Below, piece after piece: positions 7,235 to 14,949 of a stretch of DNA of 23,346 bases. The translations under genes were made by a program, and so were the position numbers. The notes under the pieces were generated by a model, which saw nothing but the letters and a program-made list of their open reading frames with translations, ran no database searches and was not told the DNA's origin. The DNA is from Candidatus Neomicrothrix sp. UBA825 (GTDB taxonomy: Bacteria; Actinomycetota; Acidimicrobiia; Acidimicrobiales; UBA8592): contig DBHP01000016.1 in the NCBI GenBank assembly GCA_002295705.1, forward strand, positions 23,888 through 47,233, read 5' to 3'. Each line of letters starts with the position of its first letter. Positions within the stretch are counted from its first letter, which is position 1.

Positions 7235-8527
7235 ATGAAAAGTAAACTATGGAAGTTGCTTGCAATTTTTGCTGTCTTAGGGCTAGTTGCAGTTGGCTGT
7301 GGGGATGATGATGATTCTTCAGGCAGCTCTGCAAGTGAAAGCTCAAGCAGTGAAAGCTCAAGCAGCGAAGCCTCAGGTAGTAGCAGTGAAGCTTCTAGTA
7401 GCGAAGCTGCTGCAGAAGAATGCGAACTAGCGCGTGGTGTAACCGATGACAAAATCCTATTCGGATCTTCACAACCTATGACCGGAAACCTAGCTGCCTT
7501 GGGAGAACAAGCTGTTCTCGCTATGGAAGTAACTCGGGACAGGATTAATGAAGGTGGCGGAATAAACGGAAGAATGATTGAATTCATTGTTCAGGATGAT
7601 GCCTACAACCCAGAAAAGACAGTCTCGAACGCTCAATATTTCATTGAGCAAGAAGGCGTCTTTGCTATTTGGGCGAGCATTGGTTCAGCGACCTTAAAGG
7701 CTGCACTACCGCTCCATGATGAGTCAAACACGCCAACATTGTTCCCATGGGCACAAGATTTGAGCTTTTATGACGTAAATAACCACCCACTGTTTTTCTC
7801 AGTTAACCCACCGGCTTATGCCCAAACTAAGGGATTTGGTAACTACCTAGTAGAGAACTTTGGAACTGACGGAATTAAAGTCGGATTGATGACAATTAAC
7901 TCCGTTGATGGTGAGCAAACTGTTCAAGGATACAAAGACAGCAGTGGTGGAGATCTCCTTGTGGACGAACAAACCTGGGAGCGCGACTCAACCACATACG
8001 GTCCACAAATTCTTTCATTCATTGATTCAGGAGTAACGGATGTTTACGTTGGAACTGGCGATACACAATTCGCTCAATTCCTCCTTGAAGCAGATCAACT
8101 TGGTTTGGACGCCCGATTCTGGGGTTCAACCGGAACAATCTCAGCGAACACGATTGAGCTTGCAGGTGACCTGTCTGAAGGCGCATACGGTGTTAATGTT
8201 ATTTCCTCTGCCACAGGCGACAAGCCCGGCCTTAACGCATATCGTGAAGCAATGTTTGCCGCAGGTGCAGAAGATGCACAAATCAGTACAGCTAGCTTGC
8301 TCGCATTTACTGGAGGACTAGTCCTCGAAGAAATGCTAACACTCGCTGGTGAGTGCCTAACTGTGGAAAGCTTTGTTGCAGCTGGTGAAACCATCAAAGA
8401 CTTTGATACTGGTGGAATCATGCGTCCACTTAACTTCTCGGCTGAAAATCATCTTGGAAACAACGATGTAATCATCTTGCAAGTTCAAGATGGAGCATGG
8501 CAAGAACTAGTAGTAGGTCAGGAATAA
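7235..8527 (+). CDS. Branched-chain/hydrophobic-acid ABC transporter substrate-binding lipoprotein (LivJ/K-like)
   Basis: A 430-residue type I periplasmic-binding-fold protein. A Lys-rich N-terminus and hydrophobic core lead to the lipobox AVGC, with Cys22 as the lipidated residue, so it is anchored outside the membrane. A Gly-Asp4 turn and a Ser/Glu/Ala-rich linker (to about residue 62) tether the domain. The domain starts at ILFGSSQPMTGNLAALGEQ and carries the family segment INEGGGINGRMIEFIVQDD. It captures the ligand for the LivH/LivMG/LivF complex encoded next. HAAT binding proteins take branched-chain amino acids, amides, urea or aromatic and other carboxylates; surrounding ligase genes favour an organic acid. 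The ATG at 7235 is preferred over an in-frame TTG at 7211 because AGAGGGGA precedes it and a signal peptide follows directly. Confidence 0.93.
   Translation: MKSKLWKLLAIFAVLGLVAVGCGDDDDSSGSSASESSSSESSSSEASGSSSEASSSEAAAEECELARGVTDDKILFGSSQPMTGNLAALGEQAVLAMEVTRDRINEGGGINGRMIEFIVQDDAYNPEKTVSNAQYFIEQEGVFAIWASIGSATLKAALPLHDESNTPTLFPWAQDLSFYDVNNHPLFFSVNPPAYAQTKGFGNYLVENFGTDGIKVGLMTINSVDGEQTVQGYKDSSGGDLLVDEQTWERDSTTYGPQILSFIDSGVTDVYVGTGDTQFAQFLLEADQLGLDARFWGSTGTISANTIELAGDLSEGAYGVNVISSATGDKPGLNAYREAMFAAGAEDAQISTASLLAFTGGLVLEEMLTLAGECLTVESFVAAGETIKDFDTGGIMRPLNFSAENHLGNNDVIILQVQDGAWQELVVGQE
7334..7363 (+). repeat. Tandem 15-base repeat encoding the Ser/Glu linker
   Basis: AGTGAAAGCTCAAGC is present twice in exact tandem (7334-7348, 7349-7363), with degenerate copies after it. 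It encodes SESSS units of the lipoprotein linker. Such in-frame repeats can change linker length by slippage. Confidence 0.75.
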
Positions 8528-8548
8528 CCACTACTTAAAATAGTTAAT

Positions 8549-8584
8549 GGCGGTTTAGGGCCCCACTAGGGGTCCTAAACCGCC
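8549..8584 (+). promoter_or_regulatory. Strong intercistronic stem-loop between binding protein and permease
   Basis: Arms 8549-8564 and 8569-8584 pair over 16 bp (one G-U wobble), with a 4-base ACTA loop. The hairpin lies between the binding-protein stop and the ribosome site of livH. It is followed by AAAATTCC, not a T-run, so it does not look like a full intrinsic terminator. A likely role, inferred from other importer operons, is to protect the binding-protein mRNA 3' end or give partial termination, keeping the binding protein more abundant than the membrane parts. Confidence 0.75.
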
Positions 8585-8608
8585 AAAATTCCAACATCGA
8601 GGAGAACG

Positions 8609-9496
8609 ATGGTTGACTATATCCAAATTGCTTGGCAGGGTCTGGTATCTGGTTTCGCATACGCTTTGATCGGACTTGCACTTGTCATGGTTTACAAAAC
8701 AGCACGGATTCTTAACTTTGCTGCTGGGACAATGGCAGGAATCTCTGGATTCCTTGCACATTGGTGGGCAGCTGAGCAAGACATGCCATTTGGCGTTGCG
8801 ATTCTGTTTGCCATGATCATGACAGGAGCAGGAACTTACGTAGTGGAAAGATTGACAGTACGACCTCTAGTCAAACTAGGTGATTTCCTCCCAATCGTTA
8901 TTATGACTCTTGGTGTTGAAGAATTCTTAGCAAATGTATCACTGTTATGGTGGGGAGGAACCGCCAGACGGTATCGCGTACCTGGCGATATTGATCGAAT
9001 TAACTGGCTGATAGGCGACTTCCGACTGAACGCATGGCACTTAGTAGTCGCGATAACTACTTTCGTGACGCTTTCGATCGTTGGCTATATCATCAACCAG
9101 ACCGAATTAGGTTTGGGGATGAAGGCATTTGCTGAGGACCAAGATGCTGCGAAACTCATGGGAATCAAGGAATCTACGGTCTCAATTTGGACCTGGGTAT
9201 TATCAGCTTTAGTTGGTGGAGTAACAGGGATAGTCTTTGCGCCTGTACTCTTCCTTCAGCAGGACTACATGAACATTATTTTCATCAAAGGGTTCGTTGC
9301 TGCAATCCTCGGTGGATTCTTAAGTCTGTCTGGTGGAGTTGCTGGTGGACTACTTCTTGGAGAACTTGAAGCGTTTACCATCAAATGGGCCCCGAGAGAG
9401 TTTGCGGCCGCTTTACCAGTTGTGATTGTGTTTATAGTTCTGCTAATCAGACCTCATGGTTTATTTACCAGAGAGAAAGGGCACGAACGAGTATGA
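8609..9496 (+). CDS. livH: ABC transporter permease, LivH family
   Basis: A 295-residue integral membrane protein with about eight hydrophobic helices. Family-typical segments are GFAYALIGLALVMVYKT near residues 15-31, ILNFAAGTMAG just after, and GMKAFAEDQDAAKLMGI around 170-186. The last includes the cytoplasmic coupling loop that contacts the ATPase. It forms half of the membrane channel with the LivM part of the next protein. Start at ATG 8609 is set by GAGGAGAA upstream, just after the large hairpin. The stop overlaps the start of the next gene in ATGA (9493-9496), indicating coupling. The substrate is not readable from the permease. Confidence 0.94.
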   Translation: MVDYIQIAWQGLVSGFAYALIGLALVMVYKTARILNFAAGTMAGISGFLAHWWAAEQDMPFGVAILFAMIMTGAGTYVVERLTVRPLVKLGDFLPIVIMTLGVEEFLANVSLLWWGGTARRYRVPGDIDRINWLIGDFRLNAWHLVVAITTFVTLSIVGYIINQTELGLGMKAFAEDQDAAKLMGIKESTVSIWTWVLSALVGGVTGIVFAPVLFLQQDYMNIIFIKGFVAAILGGFLSLSGGVAGGLLLGELEAFTIKWAPREFAAALPVVIVFIVLLIRPHGLFTREKGHERV

Positions 9497-11340
9497 GTGA
9501 CCCTATAGAAAAATCAACTACCGCACTGGAACGAGCAAATATACCTCTTCCGAAGTTCTTAAAGAAAAATCACTATTTTGGTTTTCTTGGAATCTTGCTC
9601 GTTTACCTATTAGCAGGAACTTACTCGGAATATTCACAAACAATCATGAACACAATAATTTTTGCGATTATTGGGGCGAGCCTTATTGTTGTCTTCGGCA
9701 TGGCAGGTCAGTTAACACTCGGACATACCATCTTCGTTGCAGCAGGTGTCTTTCTTTCGGCGAATATAACTACTGTTTGGACAAGGGGACTCGAAACTGA
9801 ACTCCCCATAGCATTTGGTGTTGCATTTCTTTTGGGTCTAATAGTTGGATTCCCGAGTTTACGCGTCAATGAATTATATTTAGCTCTTGCCACCTTTGCG
9901 GTTGCATTCGTTGGTGTACAGGTGTTGTTTGAGTGGAAGCAGTTTTCAGGTGGAGGTTCAGGGAAACCAGTAGGGAAACTTGAACTTTTTGGTTATGAGT
10001 TCTCAAGAGGGCCAACTCTAGTTCGAATAGCCCTCGTATTGATGCTAATCACATTCTGGGTAGTTGGTAATTACCAAGATGGTCGTACTGGTAGATCATG
10101 GAATGCGCTGAGAACAAGTGAAACCGCAGCTCGTGCTGCTGGATTACCTGTTGCTTGGCTCAAGATTCTATGCTTCGGAATAGGTGGGGGCCTTGCCGCC
10201 ATCGGAGGCGTCCTATATGCCCATACATTAAGATACGCTATTCCAGAAAACTATGGTGTCGCCCTCTCAATCATAGTGGTTCTTGCACTGATCATTGGTG
10301 GGAAACATAGACTCATGGGAGCGGTACTTGGAGCTGTGTTCGTTAAATGGCTTCCAGAATTATCACGTGATGTACAAGAGTATGAGGGTCTCATCTATGG
10401 TGGAACTCTTATTATCTTGACCTTGATAGCTCCCGATGGACTAGTTGGCATGTTTGAGTGGCTCGGTGAGAGATTAAAAAACCTAAAGAGTGATCCCGGA
10501 GCGGAAACGACCTCATTTGTGGCTAAGGAAACTTCGCCGTTAGATTCTGAGTATTTAGCTCCCCTATCGTCATCGGATCCAAAGGGGAGCTTGATCGTCC
10601 GTGATGCAGCCGTTGCATTTGGTGGCGTAAAGGCTGTTGACGGAGTTTCATTTGAAATACCAGCGGGAGGGGTTACCGGCCTAATTGGCTCTAATGGCGC
10701 AGGCAAAACAACTCTCTTCAATGCGATTACGGGACATGTTAAGGGAGCAACCGGACAGTTCATCCTTGATGGTGAAGAAATTTCTCAGAAGCCTATTCAC
10801 AATAGAGCTTTGTCAGGACTTGGCCGAACTTTCCAAAACCTAAACCTTCATGATGATCTTAATGTTCTGGAACACGCTTTATTGGGGCTTGACAGGAATA
10901 TGAAATACGGCCGGATTGCAGAATCCTTCCGAATGCCATGGGTACTTCGAGAAGAGAAGAACGCACATTACGTTGCTGCAGAACTTTTGGACCATATGGA
11001 CCTTTTAGAGTACTGGGATGAAAAGGTTGAAGACCTCCCCTATGGACTTCAAAAGAGAGTAGACGTCGTTCGAGCATTAGCTACGAATCCTTCAATTCTC
11101 CTCTTGGATGAACCGGCGGCTGGTCTCCCGACTGCTGAAGCTTTAGAAATGATGAAAAAGGTGCAAGAGTACGCAAATCATATCTCAGCTGGAGTCCTCA
11201 TCATTGAGCATAATGTTGAACTAGTCGCTGGCGTTAGCGACAGAATCATCGTGTTAGATGCAGGAAAAACAATAGCCGATGGGACCCCAGAGGAAGTTAC
11301 AAGAAACGAACAAGTAATTGCTGCTTATTTAGGGACATGA
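9493..11340 (+). CDS. livM-livG: ABC transporter permease-ATPase fusion (LivM-LivG)
   Basis: A 615-residue fusion. Residues ~30-325 are a LivM permease, with GQLTLGHTIFVAAGVF near 72-87 and the coupling region RTSETAARAAGLPV near 207-220. Residues ~365-615 are a LivG ATPase. In the ATPase, Walker A is GSNGAGKT (399-406), the Q-loop is in RTFQNLN (445-451), the signature region is LPYGLQKR (515-522), Walker B is ILLLDEP (535-541), and the switch His573 is in IIEHN. A ~40-residue acidic/Ser linker joins them. The true start is the ATG at 9493 overlapping the livH stop; an open frame 36 codons longer would sit inside livH. Fused LivM-LivG is found in several actinobacteria. The C-terminus is one base from livF. 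Confidence 0.94.
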   Translation: MSDPIEKSTTALERANIPLPKFLKKNHYFGFLGILLVYLLAGTYSEYSQTIMNTIIFAIIGASLIVVFGMAGQLTLGHTIFVAAGVFLSANITTVWTRGLETELPIAFGVAFLLGLIVGFPSLRVNELYLALATFAVAFVGVQVLFEWKQFSGGGSGKPVGKLELFGYEFSRGPTLVRIALVLMLITFWVVGNYQDGRTGRSWNALRTSETAARAAGLPVAWLKILCFGIGGGLAAIGGVLYAHTLRYAIPENYGVALSIIVVLALIIGGKHRLMGAVLGAVFVKWLPELSRDVQEYEGLIYGGTLIILTLIAPDGLVGMFEWLGERLKNLKSDPGAETTSFVAKETSPLDSEYLAPLSSSDPKGSLIVRDAAVAFGGVKAVDGVSFEIPAGGVTGLIGSNGAGKTTLFNAITGHVKGATGQFILDGEEISQKPIHNRALSGLGRTFQNLNLHDDLNVLEHALLGLDRNMKYGRIAESFRMPWVLREEKNAHYVAAELLDHMDLLEYWDEKVEDLPYGLQKRVDVVRALATNPSILLLDEPAAGLPTAEALEMMKKVQEYANHISAGVLIIEHNVELVAGVSDRIIVLDAGKTIADGTPEEVTRNEQVIAAYLGT

Positions 11341-11341
11341 T

Positions 11342-12058
11342 ATGAGTGGATTAAGTATAAATAATTTAAAAGTTGGCTACGGGCGAAATGAAGTCATTCA
11401 TGGAGTTGACATCAAAGTAGGTGCAGGTGAAAAGGTTGCCTTACTTGGAGCTAATGGTGCTGGGAAATCAACGGTCCTAAAGACTATCTCTGGTCTACTA
11501 ACTCCGACCGAAGGAAGTATAACTTTCAACGGAGAAGAAATAGGTGGATCAAATCCTGCAGCGCTAGTTGAAATGGGTGTTATACAGGTACCTGAAGGCC
11601 GTCGCGTGTTTCCCGGTCTTAACGTTGAAGATAATTTAAAGGTTGCTAACTATGGAAAATCCCCTGATCTCTTTGAAGAGGGATTAGAGGCAGTTTATAA
11701 CAAGTTCCCCATTCTTAAAGAACGAAGAAAACAGGCAGCTGGATTGCTCAGCGGAGGGCAACAACAAATGCTTTCTCTGAGTCGCGCAATAATAGCTAAG
11801 CCAAGATTACTACTTATAGATGAGATGTCACTTGGATTAGCCCCTCTTTTAGTGAAAGAATTCTACGAGCAACTAGGAGACCTATTCTCTGAAGACGTGA
11901 CTTTACTTCTAGTAGAACAAAATGCGGGACTAGCATTGAAATACTGTTCGCGCTTCTATGTTCTTAGAAATGGTGAACTCGTCCTCCAAAGTGACTCTTC
12001 AGATTACATTGATGACCCAACTGCGTTGCAGTCTGCATATTTAGGTGTAGATGCGTAA
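11342..12058 (+). CDS. livF: ABC transporter ATPase, LivF family
   Basis: A 238-residue ATPase that pairs with the LivG domain. Walker A is GANGAGKS (36-43), the segment QVPEGRRVFPGLNVEDNL (82-99) is a LivF hallmark, the signature LSGGQ is at 136-140 and Walker B is LLLIDE (156-161). The switch position is Gln in LVEQN (189-193), as is usual for LivF. The residue after the Walker B Glu is Met (DEMSLGLAP) where family members normally have Pro. The gene starts one base after the LivM-LivG stop. It is followed after 20 bases by the AhpD-like gene, which is therefore probably on the same transcript. Confidence 0.95.
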   Translation: MSGLSINNLKVGYGRNEVIHGVDIKVGAGEKVALLGANGAGKSTVLKTISGLLTPTEGSITFNGEEIGGSNPAALVEMGVIQVPEGRRVFPGLNVEDNLKVANYGKSPDLFEEGLEAVYNKFPILKERRKQAAGLLSGGQQQMLSLSRAIIAKPRLLLIDEMSLGLAPLLVKEFYEQLGDLFSEDVTLLLVEQNAGLALKYCSRFYVLRNGELVLQSDSSDYIDDPTALQSAYLGVDA

Positions 12059-12078
12059 GCGCTGGAGTTTATAGCGCT
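12058..12078 (+). promoter_or_regulatory. Hairpin placing the ribosome site of the AhpD-like gene in its loop
   Basis: Two copies of the palindrome AGCGCT (12058-12063 and 12073-12078) form a perfect 6-bp stem with a 9-base loop, GGAGTTTAT. The loop holds the only Shine-Dalgarno-like bases (GGAG), and the stem ends right at the ATG at 12079. Folding would bring GGAG close to the start codon or limit access to it, so translation may be tuned. Confidence 0.5.
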
Positions 12079-12561
12079 ATGGCACGCATTAACGTTCCTC
12101 AAGGGGAGGAATTAGAGCGTATACGGCTTTGGCAAATGACTGCAGGACTTTCAGATGCAATTGAGAGTTTCCGAATCGCTACACATGATAAAAGCTTGCT
12201 ATCTCGCAGAGTCCGTGAGGTAGCTCGGATGCGTATAGCAGTGATAAATCAATGCCCCATATGACTTGACACCAGAAGTGCGTCGGGAGCGGACAAGAAA
12301 CTTTCTGAGTCAGAATATCTAGAAATTATCGAAGGAAAAGAACCAGTTACTTTAAATAGTCAAGAAGCACTTGCACTTTATTTTGCAGAAAACTTTTCCC
12401 AAAACCCTGATTTCTTGAATGATGATTTCTTTGCAAGATTAAGGTCCGAGTTCTCAGATGCGCAAATTGTTGATTTATCTGGCTATGTTGCTTTCTGCTT
12501 AGGGATTGGTCGGGTTTACAAAGTTTTGGATATCGCAAACGAGTGCCCGGTAGTCCATTAA
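12079..12561 (+). CDS. AhpD-like (CMD family) protein with in-frame TGA at the redox-Cys position: candidate selenoprotein
   Basis: Read through one TGA (12262-12264), the frame gives 160 residues ending at TAA 12559-12561, a usual length for AhpD-like proteins. The N-terminal half carries the family segment VREVARMRIAVINQCPI. The next codon is TGA, followed by LDTRSASGADKKLSESE, so TGA stands exactly where the second Cys of CxxC is expected (Cys59-Pro-Ile-Sec62). The second half is intact and family-like (ALYFAENF, SDAQIVDLSGYVAFCLGIGRVYKVL). A SECIS-like hairpin lies three bases after the TGA. TGA ends other genes here (livH, ligases), so general recoding is excluded. AhpD-like CxxU selenoproteins are, to my knowledge, known from marine metagenomes. 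The likely role is thiol/peroxide reduction. The alternative is a single nonsense mutation of a Cys codon. The gene is 20 bases downstream of livF. Confidence 0.75.
12267..12312 (+). promoter_or_regulatory. Bacterial SECIS-like stem-loop downstream of the in-frame TGA
   Basis: The fold has three stacked helices. TGAC (12267-12270) pairs with GTCA (12309-12312). CAGAAG (12273-12278) pairs with TTTCTG (12302-12307), including one G-U. GTC (12282-12284) pairs with GAC (12292-12294). The 7-base apical loop GGGAGCG starts with G, 20 bases after the TGA, and an unpaired U (12279) sits just below the upper stem. These points match what is known of bacterial SECIS elements (loop 16-37 bases from UGA, G at the loop start). 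The short 3-bp upper stem is the weak point; it was folded by eye. Confidence 0.6.
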
Positions 12562-12576
12562 CTAAATTATTTCGAA

Positions 12577-14115
12577 TCAATCAGATGCAGTTCTGAGGTT
12601 TCGTTTAAGTATTTTTCCTGTTGGAGCTTTAGGAAGTTCTTTGACAAATTCAACATACTTAGGTTTCTGGTAACTTGCTAGATTATTTTTCGCAGTTATC
12701 ATAATATCTTCTGGCGATAAGTCATAACCTGGCTTCGCCACAACGAATGCCTTGACTGATTCTCCCCATTCATCATCGGGTATACCAATCACAGCGACTT
12801 CAAGCACACCTTGGTTCTTTGCTATCGCTTCTTCAACTTGAACTGAGTAGATATTCTCTCCCCCAGAAATAATCATGTCCTTAGCCCGATCAACGATATA
12901 GCAATAGCCATCAGAGTCCCAAGTTGCGATATCACCTGTCCACATCCAACCATTGCGAATGGTCTGATTTGTTAGATCTGGTCTTCCAAAATATCCGATC
13001 ATATTGGCTTTAGACTTCACGATGATTTCACCCGGAGTCTCATTATCTTGGGGTACTACGTTCCCATCAGGGTCCACTATTCGGATTGATGTGACAAACC
13101 CTTCTCTTCCACAGGACCGAAGTCTTTCGGGATGAAAGTTTTCGCGTATTGCGAGATAGTGATCTTCCTGACTGAGGAACGTCATCGTTGTCCCTTCAGT
13201 CTGTCCATAACCTTGTATTAAGCTGCAAGGAAATGCATCGAGTGCTTCCCGTATGACTCTAGTCGGCATAGGCCCACCTCCGTATTGGATATTCCTTAGC
13301 GAGCTCAGGTTAAATGATTCAAAATTCGAAACCGCCATCATCCAGTTCAGCATTGTAGTAACTCCTAAGAAGGCAGAAACCTTTTCCTCTTCGATCAAAT
13401 TAAGCGCTAATTCTGCATCAAAATTCATCAATACGAGCGGACAGCCGTGAGCGTGATAATTCATTGCTAGCACAACAGGAATATGAAACATTTGACCTGT
13501 CAGCATGTAGACGTCGGAAGGCACTATACGTTCAGCAACAGTCTGATTTTGCATTCCGAACCAAACACTTTCATGTGAGTGAAGAGCACCTTTTGATTCT
13601 CCGGTTGTCCCACCTGTGTAGAGAATAAAGAATGGATCTTCGGGTCTGTGGCTTGATGTTGGTGAAGGCTCAACCGATGACTGTGCTTGAACTAGCGATT
13701 CAAATGACTGGTCACCTGTTTCACCGTATTCAAACCATTTATCAACTAAATCAGTTTCTACTTGTACTTGCTTACTTAATTCTGACAAATCGCTATCAAC
13801 AATTACGATATTTGGGTTTCCATTTTCAATAATTTTGATGACTTCACTAGAGGACAATCTCCAATTCATCGGCTGGGCTATTAGCCCGATTCGTCCACAG
13901 GCATAGAAAAGTGCTAGATGCTCTATTGAATTTTTGCTTAGAATTCCAACTCGATCACCTTTCTGTAGACCAATTGATATGAAACCATTTGCTATTTTAT
14001 TAATAAGATCCTCAAGTTCTCTAAAGGTGATTCTCCTATTTCGCTGTTCGTCGATTACTGCTACCTTCTTGGGAGTTAAACGTGCCCATTTTTGCGGTAT
14101 CAAACCTATGTTCAT
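12577..14115 (-). CDS. AMP-dependent acyl-CoA synthetase/ligase
   Basis: A 512-residue ANL ligase, the length typical of fatty-acid/aromatic-acid CoA ligases. The P-loop YTGGTTGESKG is at 166-176 (Gly in place of Ser in the second position), and the A5 motif is GYGQTEG. The segment MWTGDIATWDSDGYCYIVDRAKD gives the adenosine-binding Asp and the hinge, followed by MIISGGENIYS. The catalytic lysine is Lys501 in APTGKILK. The motif set is that of long- or medium-chain/aryl acyl-CoA ligases, but the substrate is unknown. It is the last gene of the minus operon ligase-MFS-SDR-ligase, three bases after the SDR stop, and converges on the AhpD-like gene with 15 bases between the stops and no clear terminator. 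Confidence 0.92.
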   Translation of the reverse strand: MNIGLIPQKWARLTPKKVAVIDEQRNRRITFRELEDLINKIANGFISIGLQKGDRVGILSKNSIEHLALFYACGRIGLIAQPMNWRLSSSEVIKIIENGNPNIVIVDSDLSELSKQVQVETDLVDKWFEYGETGDQSFESLVQAQSSVEPSPTSSHRPEDPFFILYTGGTTGESKGALHSHESVWFGMQNQTVAERIVPSDVYMLTGQMFHIPVVLAMNYHAHGCPLVLMNFDAELALNLIEEEKVSAFLGVTTMLNWMMAVSNFESFNLSSLRNIQYGGGPMPTRVIREALDAFPCSLIQGYGQTEGTTMTFLSQEDHYLAIRENFHPERLRSCGREGFVTSIRIVDPDGNVVPQDNETPGEIIVKSKANMIGYFGRPDLTNQTIRNGWMWTGDIATWDSDGYCYIVDRAKDMIISGGENIYSVQVEEAIAKNQGVLEVAVIGIPDDEWGESVKAFVVAKPGYDLSPEDIMITAKNNLASYQKPKYVEFVKELPKAPTGKILKRNLRTASD

Positions 14116-14118
14116 TTT

Positions 14119-14949
14119 TTATAGACCACGTTGTCCAGCTTGACGAAGAAAAGGCATAGCATCTGAATGAGGAGGATCATTAGGGGTAGAGCCGGTGGTA
14201 AGCCCGCCATCTACCACTAAACAATGTCCATTAGTGTTCCCTGATTCATCCGATGCGAGGTAGAGGGCGGCATTAGCGACATCCAAGGGCATACCTGGTC
14301 TATTGAGAATTGGAGATTTAGCTTTCACTATTTCACTTACCTCTTCTATTGCTTCATGGTCATTGGTATATGCTGCAGCTACTAATGGGGTAACAGTTGA
14401 TCCAGGGGCAATACAATTTACCCTTACCCCAGATCTGCATAATTCGGCAGCCACGTTCTTTGTCAACCCAACGACCCCGTGTTTCGCAGCTGCGTAGACA
14501 TGAGGGCCAAGCCCGCCAGTCACACCTGCTGTGCTCGCTATATTGATAATCGAGCCTGATTTTTGCTGCTCCATATATGGGGCTGCGTGTTTGATTCCGA
14601 GAAATGTTCCATAGAGAAGAATGTCTAAAGTTGCTTTGAACTCTGATGCGTCTGTTGAAGAAATTGGCCCTCTTGAGCCCACTATTCCCGCATTATTCAT
14701 CACGATATCCAAGCTTCCGTACGTAGATACCGCAGCTTTCATCAGTTCTTTTACATCGACTTCGTCTGTCACGTCACAATATTTAAATGTTGCTTTGTGT
14801 CCCATTTCTGAGGAGAGATCTTCACCAAGTTCCCGTTGGATATCTCCAATTATGACAAACGCTCCTTCTTCAACAAACCTTCTGACGGTTGCCTTACCTA
14901 TCCCAGATGCTGCCCCTGTTACGACAGCGACTTTTTCTTTCAACCTCAT
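14119..14949 (-). CDS. SDR family NAD-dependent oxidoreductase
   Basis: A 276-residue classical SDR. The cofactor motif TGAASGIG is at 11-18. Asp36 at the end of beta-2 suggests NAD. NNAG is at 85-88. Catalytic residues are Ser139, Tyr152 and Lys156 (YAAAK). The C-terminal NGHCLVVDGGLTTGS is family-typical, with a ~20-residue extension. Sequence style resembles cyclopentanol/cis-diol-type dehydrogenases. The start chosen is the ATG at 14949: AAGGGGG precedes it and it overlaps the MFS stop by 4 bases. The open frame itself extends to 15042, but that part lies inside the MFS gene and has no family resemblance. A role as a secondary-alcohol dehydrogenase of the imported compound is inferred. 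Confidence 0.93.
   Translation of the reverse strand: MRLKEKVAVVTGAASGIGKATVRRFVEEGAFVIIGDIQRELGEDLSSEMGHKATFKYCDVTDEVDVKELMKAAVSTYGSLDIVMNNAGIVGSRGPISSTDASEFKATLDILLYGTFLGIKHAAPYMEQQKSGSIINIASTAGVTGGLGPHVYAAAKHGVVGLTKNVAAELCRSGVRVNCIAPGSTVTPLVAAAYTNDHEAIEEVSEIVKAKSPILNRPGMPLDVANAALYLASDESGNTNGHCLVVDGGLTTGSTPNDPPHSDAMPFLRQAGQRGL

Noticed and set aside
8549..8584. Rho-independent terminator of the binding-protein gene
   Set aside because: The stem is strong, but no T-run follows it and the permease ribosome site is close, so I kept it as an intercistronic stem-loop.
9385..9492. Longer start for the LivM-LivG fusion
   Set aside because: The extra 36 residues come from the livH frame overlap; the ATGA overlap at 9493 is the standard arrangement.
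12079..12264. A stand-alone 61-residue protein ending at TGA 12264
   Set aside because: It would stop in the middle of the conserved AhpD motif, and the following frame continues the same family, so read-through (or a point nonsense mutation) explains it better.
12347..12580. 77-residue open frame on the minus strand
   Set aside because: It is the antisense of the second half of the AhpD-like gene and has no recognisable features.
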